Shown here one piece after another: positions 26,401-41,100 of a DNA stretch of 64,000 nt; position 1 is the first letter of the stretch; each line of letters starts with the position of its first letter. Source of the stretch: Vespula vulgaris (Eukaryota > Arthropoda > Insecta > Hymenoptera > Vespidae); NCBI RefSeq assembly GCF_905475345.1, contig NC_066596.1:4341001-4405000 (forward strand), read 5' to 3'. The position numbers were made by a program, and so were the translations under genes. The notes beneath the pieces were generated by a model that was not told the origin of the DNA, made no database searches, and saw nothing but the letters and a program-made list of their open reading frames with translations.

Positions 26401-29400
26401 TTCGCTTTCCTTTTTTTTCCTCTTCGAGAGTAGGCATGATGCACCCTGCGCGCACGTGCATCGACCGTTCTCCTCTCGTTTCATGGTAAGGAAGAAGAAG
26501 AAATTTTATTCAAAGAGCAATCCGTACGTGTACCTAGTCGCTCTCGTGAAAATTATAGTCGCGTGGTCAGTCTACTTGAGAATTCGCAATATCTTTGAAA
26601 TCATATACTAGTCGTTTTCTTACTTCTAATAATTTCTAAATAACTTTACGTTTGTTGCTTACAAGACTTATATACGGGATGCAATTATTCTTTTTCTTCT
26701 ACTTCTTTCTTCGTTTGATTCCGATAAGATTTTCTTCGCTGGTGGCGAAAAGAGAAGGCGTTAACGCTTGCCACCCTGGAAGAGATTATTCTTGCTACGA
26801 GCCCAAAAGCGGCAGGATAATCTATTATCAACATGCATCTTAACCGCGTCTTAACTCTCTCGTCTAATAAAAATGTCAGCGCACCGAGTGTCGCCGTGGT
26901 CTCGAAACACATTACGCCGACTTTCGGTGTAATTTATAGGAAACAATGTCTCTTTATCTTACTCTTGTATTATGCTTATTTTACTAACAACTGCAAGTTC
27001 AACTTCTAATCAACCTGCCATGAAAGTTATCTTCTGTACACCTGCTATACTTTTATAATTTATCGATATTTCATATAATCCGATAATGTTCCATTAAAAT
27101 TTAATTCTCGCTCGTTTTAATTCTCCGAACTACTTCAAAAATTTATTTCTTTCATCAATGATACTGTATTCTCAAAGAGCAAAGACCCACGAGCGTGTCT
27201 CTTATCTTCTTTCTCATCGTCGCAAACGCTGACAGCTCATCTTCCAAAAGTGATTTACGTCGACGTGACTACTTACCGGTTAACTTATGATGTTTACCAA
27301 TTCAATTAGAAGTACAACCGCCGGCTCCCTTAAAACCAGATACATTTGTTTCAACATTAATTTACCGAAACGCTCTACTGTCATAACAAAACTATAATAA
27401 ACCTTCAGGGCTACCGGTCTGGCTCCTAGCCAATAACGTTTGGCCTTTACGAGGGAAGTGGAAACGTTGGACTTATACGAGCTATCGTGATTCGATTAAT
27501 AGCTTCTTTTGATATTTCTGCAATTCGCAGAAAGACCGAATCATTAGGAACAGGTTAACGTAGCGATTGGTTAGTGATCATATTTGTACGCGGCACGTTA
27601 TTTTTCTCAAGGAGGTTAATGTAAATCAATAATTCATTCGAAAGATTCGTAAAACTCATTAACAGATGACAAAGCACTTTTCTACGGAATATTATCGTCC
27701 CGATAAAAATGGAAAATTTCTCATCGGCTCGAGTCGATTATAATAACTCGTACAACGAGCAAAACGAGGAAATCCTGGATCGCAGTTGTCTTTTGCCATC
27801 CACGCTGTTCGCAATTATCCGACCTTCTCTAATTGATTTATTCGGAACTAATTGATTGAAATTAAAGTGCACAGTATCGCCGACAGTAATTAACGGCATC
27901 GACCGACGTCAGCAGGAATGCCGTGGTATTTAAAGGGACGGATATTATTCCGTCTTGAACTAGCATACCTCCTTGGCGATACAATGTGCACTTTTTGTCA
28001 GGAGAATGTCGTGAAGAACGAAAGGCAGACATATAAGCACGCTACGAATTCGAGATAATGCGAAAATACACGTCTGCCATCTTTTCTTCCTCTTTTCTGA
28101 GACTAACAATAAGACTTCAACTTTACGGAGACGCCTTCAGCTTTGTTGATAATAGTCTGTTTCGGTAACCTAAAAAGATTTCAATTTTATCATATAGTCA
28201 TCATTCATTAGTGGAACTGTTAGCTCATTGGTTGTCCCACAAAAGACTTTTTACCGAAACACAGAAAAGTATGCTGTTGAAAAGCTTTGTAAGAAGTTTA
28301 AAGATACCGCTAATGACACAGAACCAAAAAGTACGCGGAGCCACGTGGTCTAGGTTCTGTTTTAAAGCACAATGCCTGGCGAATTCTTTGCTCGACGAAG
28401 AGGAGTAGCCTCGACGACGACGTCTCTATATTTATATGCGAGAAAGTCAGTGGCCCGCTTGACTGATTCTCCGCTCGTTCCCGGATTTCAACGTAGAATC
28501 GAATTATCTTCATCCGTGAATCAACGAGAATCTGGAGAGACATACATGCTGAGCTTACCGAGAATCAGAGACTTCTAGAGACGGTTTTTACTTGTTTCAA
28601 GTATGATAGTAAGAAGTACATAGTTCATCAAAGTCGAATAATCGTGGTTGCTTAAATGGAAGAAAGTATTTGGTTTCAATTACAAAACCGATATTGCAGT
28701 AGTTGCAGTTATGATCAAAGAGTTATTGATTATAATTATTCAATATTCATAATAGATGTGAAATAGTTGAGTTCACTGACCCAACGAAATACCTATTACA
28801 TAATCAATGATTTTTTGACACCTTCATTTTTGGATATACTAAGTTCTGTTTATAATCCGAAGAACTCCCGTGGAATTCAAGTCGTAAAGCGTCGTACGAT
28901 TTATCCGCGGGATCCTCACAGCTACGAGATAGGTTTCTAATGTCGTTCGGAAGGATGCGGCACGCGGTCGAGCTTTATACTGATCCACGAAGAAAGATCA
29001 TCGCAGTAACGGAGTAGACATCGAGTTAAGATGGAAAACGGATCCACCACGATCCTTCTTTTTCTTGCACTCCTACGGAAGCCCGCGCAGAAAGTATAAG
29101 TTATGGCGAAGAGTGAAGAGTCCTTGTAAAATATATACACCGGGCAGAGAACATTAAGAGAGTCATTTGTAAGCCGGTGTAACTACGTGCCGAGTGCTTT
29201 ACGATAGTATAGCCGTATTTTATGACGGGGAAGAGGTCTTCGACTCTCTTTACTATGATGCCGAGCCATAACGAGAGTGGCCTTTTGCGGGCGGCTGCTA
29301 CTGTTGTTGGTCACTACTTACTACTAGTCGCTGATGTTCCTTTTTCTTGGATTTCCCGCGTTAGCATGCCGAATGTCGCGTCTTTCAAGTCGTTCTTCGC

Positions 29401-32400
29401 AAATACACTTAAGTATCTTGCTAGAATAGTTACAGGTCGGTATGAACGTTTGATTCCTTATTTTGCTATCAAATTGATTCGTACCTTCAAATAATACTTA
29501 ATGTTATTCAAAGTGTCTTACGATATCGTAATCGAAACTCATAAAGGCAGAAATAATGAGCCACCTTCATTGACTTTCAAGTTAGTAACTTTTGATTAGA
29601 AAGATGAAATAACTTATCCGAAGTAGACTTCGTTAATTAACTTCCAAGCCGAAATATCGGTGGATAACGAACGGTCGTAGTAACTACTGCTCGAGTCGCT
29701 TGGCAAGAATTTACGAGGTTGAATCGTGAAAACGATGAGTCTCTCCGGTTTGCTCGGCGAAGCATACTATCTTCCGACGATTCGATCGTACTTGGAGAGC
29801 AATGTAACGCGCTAAGTAATTACTTCTGACTTGGTCGGAGGCACGAAAGTCACACGTCCGGTTCGAAAGTTAGACGATTAGTTCCTACGCGTGACAAAAA
29901 CTAGCGCGCCATAGAGAACTAATAGTGGAGAGAAGAATTCGTACTTAATAACTAATGACTCTTCTTTTTAGTTTATTTTCTGTTTTATTCTACAAGTAGA
30001 GATTTGATAAATTATTGAATTGACAAGTTTCGCTTTAGTATGTATTACCAAAAAGACAAAAAGAAGATGCTAAAAATTGCTTCGTATAAAAATTTTTCTT
30101 TTATAGTTAGCTATGCGTTAGTTAAAGTGGTGTTGAAGAAACCGTCGTTTGGGTATATGGGTACATAGGCATAACATTTTTTTCGCGGCGAGAACAGTCA
30201 GGATACAAGTCATTAACCCTCTGCTACTGGCCGCGTAATATGTTAATGTCACCGATGACAAGCACGCGTTTAATCACTTAACGCCTCCTTTGAATACCAG
30301 AAATCGTGGTCCACGTACTGTCAGAATGATTCATCGGCTGTAAAATGATATCTCTTTTCGTATACCAAGATCACGAGCCAAGAAAGAAACATCAGAAAAT
30401 TGTGCACGTTTTGGGATAATGAAATAGGTTTTTATAAGTACATGTAAGCATAGGTACTCTTATTGAAAAGCGTGACAAGTAAAAAAGGTACTCAGTTAGG
30501 TGGACGATCGCTAAAACTTAGGTGGTCCGAAATGTTCGTTAAGGTACATTGGGTAGATTTGGAGATAAACAGAAGTTACACCTCGAGTAACACGTATGGA
30601 ATTAACATAGCTGACCACGGTTCGACGTTTAAAAGCCGATCGCATTTCCATACTGGTGCCATTCGGTCCCATTTAAGGCCCAGTACCTTTTACTAACACG
30701 CTGGTCTATATTTGCCCTGAGACCTTTGTGGGATCCATTTATATCCTCTTATCCGACCATCTTCGCGCAGCGGGTCTTCTCGAAGGACGATCCACCCCTT
30801 TGTCTCTTCTTTTCGCTTTTTCGTGAGACTTTCGACGAAGGTATGCGAACCATACGTTGCGAACTCTCCTCAAAGTTTTCTATCTTATTCGAGAAATAAG
30901 AAAATATCGAGATTCGAAAAAAAATCAAGAATTGTTGAAGCGTAACAAGTCGTACATAGCTAACAGTCAATTTTTCCCGAAGGACATTGCGATCATGCCG
31001 ATCACTATCGATCAGTTGCACAAATCCTGAATGTTTATAACCGCAGCTGTCCATGGAATTTCTACAATGTAGTTCCTCGATAAAACTCTGGCGAACTTCG
31101 ATCTCTCAAGGGATGATTAACTCACGACGTGAAAATTCGAACCGAAGGCAGCTTAATGAATAGCACGCACCATGTACGCAAGAAGCGTGAGAGATTAGAC
31201 AGGAGTCAAAGGGAAACTCTCAAATCAGGAAGATTCGGCGTCTTGAGAACAACCCTACTAATCTAAGCAACCTAGCACCTAGACTTAATTCGATCTAATC
31301 TCGGCGTAAAGTGAACTAATATAGAGAACACTTTGCTCTAATCTATACATCCATTAGCAGTTTCTACCGAAGAAATATGATATTAGAATAATAATCGTAT
31401 TGTTATAAACACTTATCAGATCGTAAAAATTAACTAACTTGAACTATAACGTGTCAAAAGGATACGAATCTGAATTGTTGGGTTAGGCTTATAATCCCTG
31501 TGCGTTTATGAGGAAGTTGATAAAAAATGGAGAAATTCGATGATCGACAGAAAAGTCCGAGGACGCGTTTGTGATGATCAAAGGGAGCCTTGAAAAAGTA
31601 CGCGGCGTCTCTCCTTCTACCTTCATCTCCCTTCCTCTTATTACTGTTGGCTCGCCATCTGTTTTTCATTGAGTCGCACGAGCGGGCACTCTCGGCGTTG
31701 ATACGCTCTCTCTTTCTCTCTCTCTCTTTCTCGCATATCGGCGAATTCTTCGTGGTTTTCGCGTACACGTAGCGTGGATCGCATATCTCGTGGCAAGCAA
31801 AGATCCGAAACCCGTTGAGAATGTCTCCTCATTAATAAGACCGATTCCCTCGTCGCGACTCGTCGCTCGCTCTCGTTCTCGCTTCCAAGCTGCGTGAATC
31901 GCGCGACGGATACTGCTCTCCTGTCTCTCTCTTTCTCTCTTTCTCTCTTCATATCTTGTTCTCCTTCTCTCTTGCTCTTTACTTCGAAGGCGACCGGTCC
32001 GTGCCGTCCAAACTCTCGAAGAATTCGCGGATCGTGCATAGTTTCATCAATTTCGCGCGTCTCGCAGTCAGGGCGCACAGTTATTTCATTGACGAGTTTT
32101 GCAAACGCGAGTTCTCTTTGCATCGGGCGACTTGGCACGAGGCTTTGCCCCTCCGACGATTAAAGCTTCTCGTCTTCATGTCCGCGAAGAATGTACGCGG
32201 TGCAACGATTCCTTCGCGAATTTTACTTTCTCCGATTTATACCTGACCACCTATTATCTCTTTGGGCCTTCTGTTTTTTATGGAAATGAATTTTATAGAT
32301 AGGAATTCGATTATATCAATTACATTACATCGATATTATCAATTACATTTTATTTAAGATATTTTTTGTCGTGTATGTTTGTGGGATTAAATTGTGTATA

Positions 32401-35400
32401 CAATTAAACTGCTAAGCAGGTTTAAATACCATATTTGAGGCCTTGATCCAGATCTATATATATTATCCCTAGATAATACTTGAAATCGATAAAAGTTTGA
32501 GAAGTCTACAAGTATTTAAAAATATCTTCAATTTGAAATATCCTTTTTATGAAAATAAAATTTTGCTGATATTCTAGGATATGATTAGGGTACATTAGCG
32601 GCCTGGAGTTTTTTACGTAAACTCCTCGAAAGTTGAAGTAGTAGAGAGGCAAAGTTTATGAGAAGGAAGGAGGAGAGGAGGGCTGAGCTAATTTTTAAAC
32701 AAAGCCCTAATTTCCGCAACTTCATAATATCAAGGCGTACTCGTTATTACTCGTCCAGGATAATAAATGATTATTACGTTGGAGGGTGGCGTCGAAGACG
32801 AAGCGAAGAAAGGAGGAAGAGGAGAAGATGGTATGGGATGGATGGAATCCTTTGATGTCTTCTCGCTCGACTTGCCTTCAGCCGAGCGACAAATTCTTCG
32901 ATATTCAGGCGATGAAAAGCCTCTCTGCTGATGGGGGGCTAACTTGCGAACGCAAAGATTGCGGTAAAAACGTTTAGAGTGTTTCTTAGAGTAAAGATCC
33001 TCCTTCCTTCTCTTAAAGAAGGATTCACTTTGTCTTTCATTCAATTTAAGATGCGAATATAACCTATTCTTAATAATGGATCAACGGAACAAAAATAAAA
33101 TTCATCTTTAACGTATGTTTGCATAATTTTCGATTTGCAGGCTGATTAAATTTTGTGCAATAAGAATTTCATTACGTGAAATGATACAAAAAATAAATGA
33201 GAGATAGGAAAGAGCTTAAAGAGGATTAGCACTATCATCGCTTATTTATTTTATTGTTGGAACATGAAGAAAAAACGTTTTCCGCCTTGATGATTACGTA
33301 TGAAGGATAATGGAAGTCGTAAACCTTTTTTATGTTAGTCCTTCTCGTGCTGCTACCACGATCTTCAATGCCAGAACGAGAACGATTAAAATAAAGAGTT
33401 GTAGATTATTTGCACGTCGATTTGCCTCGATGCTTCTTTTCCTTATTCATTGTCTTCTTACTCTCGACCGATCATCATCGTTGCACATTCGTCGACGGTA
33501 ATACAATAAGTAGCTGCACTTGGCGTGGTCTTCCACCCCTTTTTGACTTCTTTACGAGCATTTGAAAACAGAAAAAGATGGAGACGTATGGCCAATCGTA
33601 AGTTGAATCTCTCAACGCTTATGTAAAAGCCGCAGTACATTGATAACTTACGCCGATTCGCGTTACGCACGGATTTTCTCGAGTCGCTGGACTCATTGCT
33701 GTTGAAATAGGTTTTTCATTGTATCCCATGTTTGTAGGAATTTTTTATTTAACTATACGGATTTATGAGCGTTTAAAAGCATGCACGAAGTACAGCGTAT
33801 CAAATGTATTTAAGATTTATGTGGTCACGCAGGCGTGAATAACATACCAACACAGTTGTTCCTCGATTTTCAAATAATTACTTGGAAACGTACGTGAAGA
33901 TATTAAGTTGTTCTTTATCGAGAAGTTCAGAATCGTTGGAAACATGTCAAAGAAAAAGAAAAAGTGGGGGAAGAATATCACCATCAGTCAAGAGCAAATC
34001 GTGCAGTACTTCCGGCATCGTGCTGTTTTCAATCTCGTGAACTTCTCCTTTCTGGCTGCCTTATGCTTCTCCTCGCGGAAATAATTTCATCAAAAAGTCC
34101 GACTCGAGTCGAGCGTGGAGGAAAGAGCGTAGAGCCGCCATGTTCGTTCTCGCATACAAGATAGGAGTCGAGCGGAGCTGAGCGGGGCAAAGTCTAGCTG
34201 GCGTAATTGTGACTCGTAATTGCTGCCCCTTTGTTTCATCAATTACACGTCTAGACGCCAGAAATGGATGCGGAAAAGAGGGACTGGTGGGTGGAGCAAG
34301 AGAAAAAACAGAAAGAGAGAAACGCGACATGAAAGAAATGCGAAAGGGCAGAAACGATGTTGGCTAAGAATTTGTTTGAAATGATCTTCGACGCTGCCGC
34401 CGACGCCACATTGTCTTTTACCGAGTATATTGTCTTTTTATTGTTCTGTATTCGTATTACTATTGTATTACTACTGTATTGTTACATGAGGATAAACTAA
34501 AGATAGCAAATAAAAATATTTTGCCTTCCGTAATCATCAACTTCTACACTTCACAGCGAGAATACCTATATCTTATTTTTTTAAATCGTTGTCATTCAAT
34601 AAACGATCTTATTTTTATTCTGGTTTACTATTTCTAGACTTTTTTGAATCTCTTTGAAACTTGCCGACTCTTATCAGATAGATAAGATACAGTGTTACTT
34701 CTGAGTAACAAGTAGTAAAACATGCCGCGAAGTTGTTAGTAGCTTAATAATTAAAAACAATTTATCTATTAAAATGTTTAAAGTAATAGACTATATAGAA
34801 AGTTGAGTTGTGGCAAAATATGAGCTTTTTAAGAAAAAAAAAAGTTCGCTGCGGACAGGATTCGAACCTGTGCGGGTAGAACCCAATGGATTTCAAGTCC
34901 ATCTCCTTAACCGCTCGGACACCGCAGCTGTTTTTTGCTTTTGACTTAGTATCTTAATAAGGTTACAATTCTATTTTTAGTACTTTTGTCATTAGCATAG
35001 AAACGTGATTTAACGATTTTCGTATACTTTCCCCGAGTCTTTACAAATTCGCACTTACCATTCTTGTATGAAACAAGTCAAATGCATATGTGTGCAGTCT
35101 TCGACGGGTTAATTATCGATTAATTAGCGAACTCTAGTCTCGAGTCTCTTTCTCTCGGTGGCGCGAAGGTACGACTACTTGGATAAGAATTTCAATTAGC
35201 CAGGGAAACGGTTCGAACTAAGACAATTACACCAAGAGTTCACAAATAGGGTCGCACTTCCGGATCTTAACGAATGAACTGCGAATTAATTAGAAATCCT
35301 TTTCTTTTCTTTCTTCGTTTGGCTCTTTCTATTATGCTATCTTGGCCTTTCTATGTGTCAAGATCGAGTTGGTTATATATGCGGCCGCATTAACGATAAT

Positions 35401-38108
35401 TGAGTCATCGTTCAGTTCTTTAATTACGATCATTAAAAAGAGCAATGTCAGCTTTCATACACGAAGTTTACCTTTAAAAGAGCCTCTTCTGCCGTCAATA
35501 AATCGAATGACCTCAGTAGAAAGAAAGAGAAAGAAAAACAAAAGATAAGTCCGATCGATTGGCACGTCGCGACTCCCTGTGTTAATTAAAGTGTTAATTA
35601 ACAAAGAACGTCTAGCGACATTGGAGCTTTCAGAAGCGTTTGACATGAACGTCGGCATTAATAAGGCGAAAGTGAACGCTTTATGCGCTCCTCGTCGTTT
35701 TCCACTTGATTAATAACCCGATTACTACTTGCGATCGGTAAGCGAAGAAAAAAAATGATTGGTCGCTATGACACCGGATAATTAAATGTTTTCATGTTTT
35801 GAGTTATGCGCCGTCGGTTCCGTAAATTCCATCAATTTATCGACCCGTGAGGATCGCTACAAAAATTGTACGTTCAGAAGGAGCTCGTTAATTGCCACTT
35901 TATGTCGAGTAAAACGAACGTGTTTTGTCGTCGTTATTCTTTAATTCGATATCCTAATTGCAATTGCATGCATACATGCGCGACAATACATCTTAACATC
36001 TTTGACGCGAAAAAGACAGTAGCTAACGAAGATGGATAAAGTCTGTGGACCTCTATATCGGAAAATAAGAAAACTATCGGGAGATCTTAGATTTTATCTC
36101 GATACGTTGATTTGCATATCTCCAAGTAGCAAATGTCCATCCTGATGGTGCCCTTCGTAAAAAAGTGTGCTGCCTCAATCCATTGTTTCCCGAAGCATCG
36201 TAGAATCGAGAAGACAAGATCCCACCGCGAGAACGTTCCCTCCGGAGGGAATAAACGAAAGGAATGCAACAACTTTTCGCGGATCATTTTTCACTCTCAT
36301 AATCGTCCGCCTCCATCTCGGGCGCTCGTGACATTGCGCCAGCTGACAGTGACGAATCGACAGTCTCCGAGTGGAGCTTTGAGTCATTGGCTGCTGCCAG
36401 TGTTGTCTCCGTTCTTCTCGTCTCTCGACCAACTGAACCATGCTCGCAACTTAAGACTCTCTTCTCTACAACGAATATTTTTATTTTTAAATAATCCTTG
36501 CGTTCATTCCGAACATTTCCTCTTCGAATGTAACATTGCTCAGGATAGTTTATTGGTTTTGAACGATCTTTTCCATTTAACCTCTATCAGTTGTAATAAC
36601 TGCTTTAATATATTACTATAATATATTATTGTTTGAATAAGGAATTACGATATCGTTAAGAATAATACAAACGATTTTGGAAGAAGTCGGAGTCCGCAGG
36701 TGCCGAGGATCAGTTCCATCGTCGGGTCTCGTCCAGGTGAATTTTCTGATTTCACGATCCGCTGTCCGCACTCGGAAGGAAGGAATATTTATTATTACTC
36801 AAGGTGCAGAACGAGTATGGAACGCGAAAGCGACTCGACTCGTTTTAAGTGACAGGTGAAGGGCCGCGCTTTTTACTAGCCTATGCGACTTCCCGAGTTC
36901 CCATTTAAGTGCATAATCGACGAAGTATGGCCGACTGGTCGTAATCGCATTAATTTCCTTTCTCTGGTAATTACGAATCTTGATTATTGTAGTAACTTTC
37001 GATCCGTTGTAATTAATGATAAAAATACAAAAAAGATTAAAAACGTTATATGCGAGTAAAGAAATATACGAATAATTTAGAAACAGGTATACGCATATTG
37101 TACAAACATACGTATATACTGTACAAACATACTGTACAAACATACGTATGTAGTGTACAGACATACGGTCGTATTTTTTTATTATGTTATGTAATTCCTT
37201 TATGTTTAGATTAGCCTGTCATAAAACACGCTATAACTTCAAAATATATTGCGCTGAATTAGGCGAGCGTATACTCAGTTCTTTCAATTAGTTCTTTCAA
37301 TCATTCATCGCAAATTCGTTTGTAATATGAGGGAAAAAGATGGATCGGGCGATTCAACGGTAGGAGCTTTTTGTAAACGATCACATCGGCAGGTGGAATG
37401 CACCTGACTCGGTCGAACGGGCAGGTTCAAAGGTTAAGTAGAAAATGTCGTAGAAAGAGGCATACCAAGCTGGATACGTTTTTTTTAAAGAGTGGAAGCT
37501 TGCATCTCGAAGCTACCGACAACGATAAAGCTCTCGGCAACGCGATGGCGGCGGAAGCTAAACGCATATTAAAGACGCTCGTAAAATTATAGACATTCCT
37601 TGGTATCTCTCCTCACTAATATGGCAAGGCGTCTCAGAGTCTTCGATGTTTCGCTATCCTCTTGTCTTCCTTCTTCCTTTGACGAGCAAAACGTTTAGAT
37701 TCTACCTATAAACGTATAGGTATTATATGTGTGTACTAGTATCAGAGACAACAGGCATGGTGGGTGTAATTTATATTAACGATGGCAGACTCGGCTCACC
37801 GATGTCGGACTGTTCCTTTGAAGATCCGTAATACCCGTTGTCGCGGAAACGTGGTGAGAATACTCTCATCATTTGGACGATTGTGAAACCAACGGCGAAT
37901 GGTTTACCGCCGTACCAGCTCTCCTCCTGGTGGATCGACGGACGGATGGAAAGGTAGCCGCGATCTCGAATGCAATGCTATTCGCCTCCGGTACCACCGA
38001 CACATTAGAATTGAATTGAATAAGGTTTTCCTTCGAGAGAGCCAGTTTCCATCGAGACGCGTAACTTCTCTCCGAGCGCTCTACGCTACTCTACGCTCGT
38101 CAAAGAGG

Positions 38109-38151
<43 letters not shown>

Positions 38152-41100
38152 TTCTCTTTTTTATCCTGCTTCCTTTTTTTACAGTCCTATTTCCGTCCCC
38201 ATGAGCGCAGCATTTCGAAAATCGAAGAATCATTTGTTGAATTTAGCTGCGTAGTTGATTTTCTTTCGGTGTCTCGGTAAGACTAGGATTGAAAGTAACT
38301 TAAAAACGTGTAATTTGTTAACTATTGCGTCAAATGACTTTGAGTAGTAAAAATTCGTTGAAGGATGAATAGCAAATGAGACGATCATATGTTCCATACT
38401 ATAATTTTCTTTTCATAACTATTTTATACTTTGGGAAAAATATAAGTGTAGATTTTCGGAAGACATGCGACGCCAATGGGAATCTATCCTCGAGCGTCTC
38501 CTCCTCCTCTTCAAGAGCTCTCGGTTCTCGTTCGATCCTTCAGCTCGAGATTGTATCGACGCTCGTGATTTGTGTCCGCGAAAATTAATCGCCGCTCGTC
38601 ACATGCATTGACGAGGTGAAACAGCCTCGAATGCTTCTCAGAATCGCGGAAGCCACGCGACGAAGCTGAGCAAAGATGCGTGGCTTCCACTGAACTGGTT
38701 TATTGTTATTTACGATCGCCAAGCGGACGCCATTAATCGCTAAAGTAGCAAAGCGTCTTCCGTGCAAACCGATCTTTACTATTTCGTATTCCTCGAGGAC
38801 CATCCTTCGAACGAAACAACGATCGGTATAGACTTGACAATGAGTAAATAATCGCGACGAAGACGAGACAGTATGCTATCTTCATTCACATTCCTCTTAA
38901 TACTTTTAAAATTTTCAAGAAGAACGATCGATCGATCTTCTTTGCCCTTAAATTTGTTAACGTTAGATGGATTATTGACATCAAGTTTTAAATTCAAAAT
39001 ATATAATATTTTCCGAATGAGCTTAGAAAACCTATTTCACTTTTTAAGGATATATCGGAAAGATTTAATTTTACCAGGGTCATACCACGAACAAGGAAGA
39101 AAAATGACACGTCATTCCTTGAAGACGCAAAGTCGCGCGACAAGAGTAGGATTGTCACGGCATTGTTGGGATGTGCGACAATTATCGGTACGACAAAGCC
39201 ATATCTCACGCACGGTCGACTATGTCGTCTTCTCTCGATCGCGTGCGCTCTCTCTCGCGCGCGCGAACGATTCTCTCTGTGTCGAGAGCAAGCAAGGTGT
39301 GCTGCAACGTTGCATTCCTTGGCGCTGTTCCGTTTTTAGTCTAGGAGCGCCATTCTTTGCGACACGCGCTAAAAGGGCTACTGCTGCTGTTGTCGTTGCT
39401 GCTACTCTTCGTACGGGCTTTGTTTTCTCTCAATCGCATTCCATTCGATCAACCGACGCCATTTTATGGATTTTATCTATCTATTTCTCCGAATATATTT
39501 CTGAAACGTTTATCATACTTTGTTAAATTGTTGATAAAATGATCATTGAGCTAACCGTTTTATTTATTTTTTATTTTACGATGGTTATTATACAGAGGAT
39601 TCAATCAATGATTAACTCTATTGCAGACATGCGTCAAACATTTCATAATCTCGGTCATTTGTTTTTGCTTTGTCTGAACTCCTCTCGACCTCTCGTTCTT
39701 CTCTGTTCAAGCTGGAAAACGATCTTTTCAGAACTTCCCGTAATAAGGAGACCTCGCTGCATTCAAAAGGAACGGACATGTCCTCGATAGCTGTTGCAAC
39801 GAGGGCAACGCGATACTGTTAACCACGAAAAAAAAACTTATCGAGTCTAGCACACTCGTGCGTTGTGGAAAGGTCTTCGAGTTATGCGAGAAAAGTCAAG
39901 TTGATGTCGCTTGACAGTAGCCTCGCGATCGGTCGACCGATCAATATTTATCGAATCGCGACCTCCGTCTAAGAAAGAGAAAAAGAGAGGGAAAAGAGAG
40001 GATTGCGGTTTTAGATCTAACCTCGGTTTCTTCGTAATGAATCATAAGTTCTTCATTCACTCGAGGAAAAAATTTCCGTGCTACGGTGTCGCGCATTGCA
40101 TTTCATTTTGATTTTTAATCCCATGATCGACCTGAATTTTACAGTATCGCGAATCTTGCAAAAAAAAAAAACTTTAAATCCGCAATCGTGAAAGTTTCAA
40201 CCATCTATTAAAAAAGTTTTATGGCTAAATTCCAATAGAAAGTACGAAGTGATAAAGCGTTAAAAGAATGATTCGCGATGAAATCACTAATCGGCCGAAG
40301 ATCAGAGCTATTATCAGACAAAGACGATAAAGCCGTCGATCGGAGTCAAGAGGTCGAGCGTAAAAAATTGCGATAACGATGGACCGCCGCGATCTTCGCA
40401 GAAAATCACGCGTGTCGACCTGTTCAGACCGATGGTAGACATTCGTGGAATTCTTAGAGTGGTTCGAGTGCTATTTGATGCAATGAAATGTCAAGTAAGA
40501 ATGCATATATCGCGCACCGCTCATAAGGAAACGAAGCGTTTCGCGTGATTGCTCTATGTTTTAATTATTACCTACTTTCGCGATTTGCTTAACGAAAAAT
40601 GCCCAAAATATCAAAGGATATTCGATGTTAAACGACAAGACATTACGCTCGAAGAGGAGATTTTCGGGAGATTCTAATTAGCAGGCCAATGGTATGCAAT
40701 TAGCCAAGAAACGAAAATGAACTTTCGAAGAGTAAAAATTAGATTAAAAGATCGATTAAACGTTTGAGACGAATGAAAATGGTTCCAGATGCTATTACTT
40801 CTTTTTCTCGATACGAACTAGAAAGTCTAAACTGGGTCAAGGATCTTTAAAAAAATTGTTCATTCCAGAATTTTTGGATCAGTCAGGTAATAAAATTGAT
40901 CTTTTCAAAGGATCTTTTATATTTTCTTTCTATCATTTGAAATATAATAAACGCAAATTTATTTTCATAATTTTTGCTAAACACGTATAAAAGTGCTAAT
41001 ATTCTATGGCATCATATTATTGAACAACCCTATTAGAAGAAATCCGACAGAAAGTCATCGAAACGACAGGTGGTCCAGGAGAGGACAAGAAGAAGAGAGG

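Larger units (their letters stand above)
20001..34846 (+). other. vg intron 1, part 2
   Basis: Noncoding. 20-26.5 kb carries many GA/CT microsatellites and two CpG-rich alternating CG tracts (20967-20980 and about 21112-21136). 27-30.4 kb is largely free of microsatellites and rich in TAAT/ATTA homeodomain cores, with a TEAD-type GGAATG at 27915-27920. 30.4-34.8 kb is mixed, with CT runs near 31710 and 31920. No coding exon or further RNA gene recognised. Confidence 0.65.

Noticed and set aside
31641..32138. 165-codon minus-strand frame rich in Glu/Arg
   Set aside because: Passes through CT repeats on the opposite strand; composition is repeat-driven.
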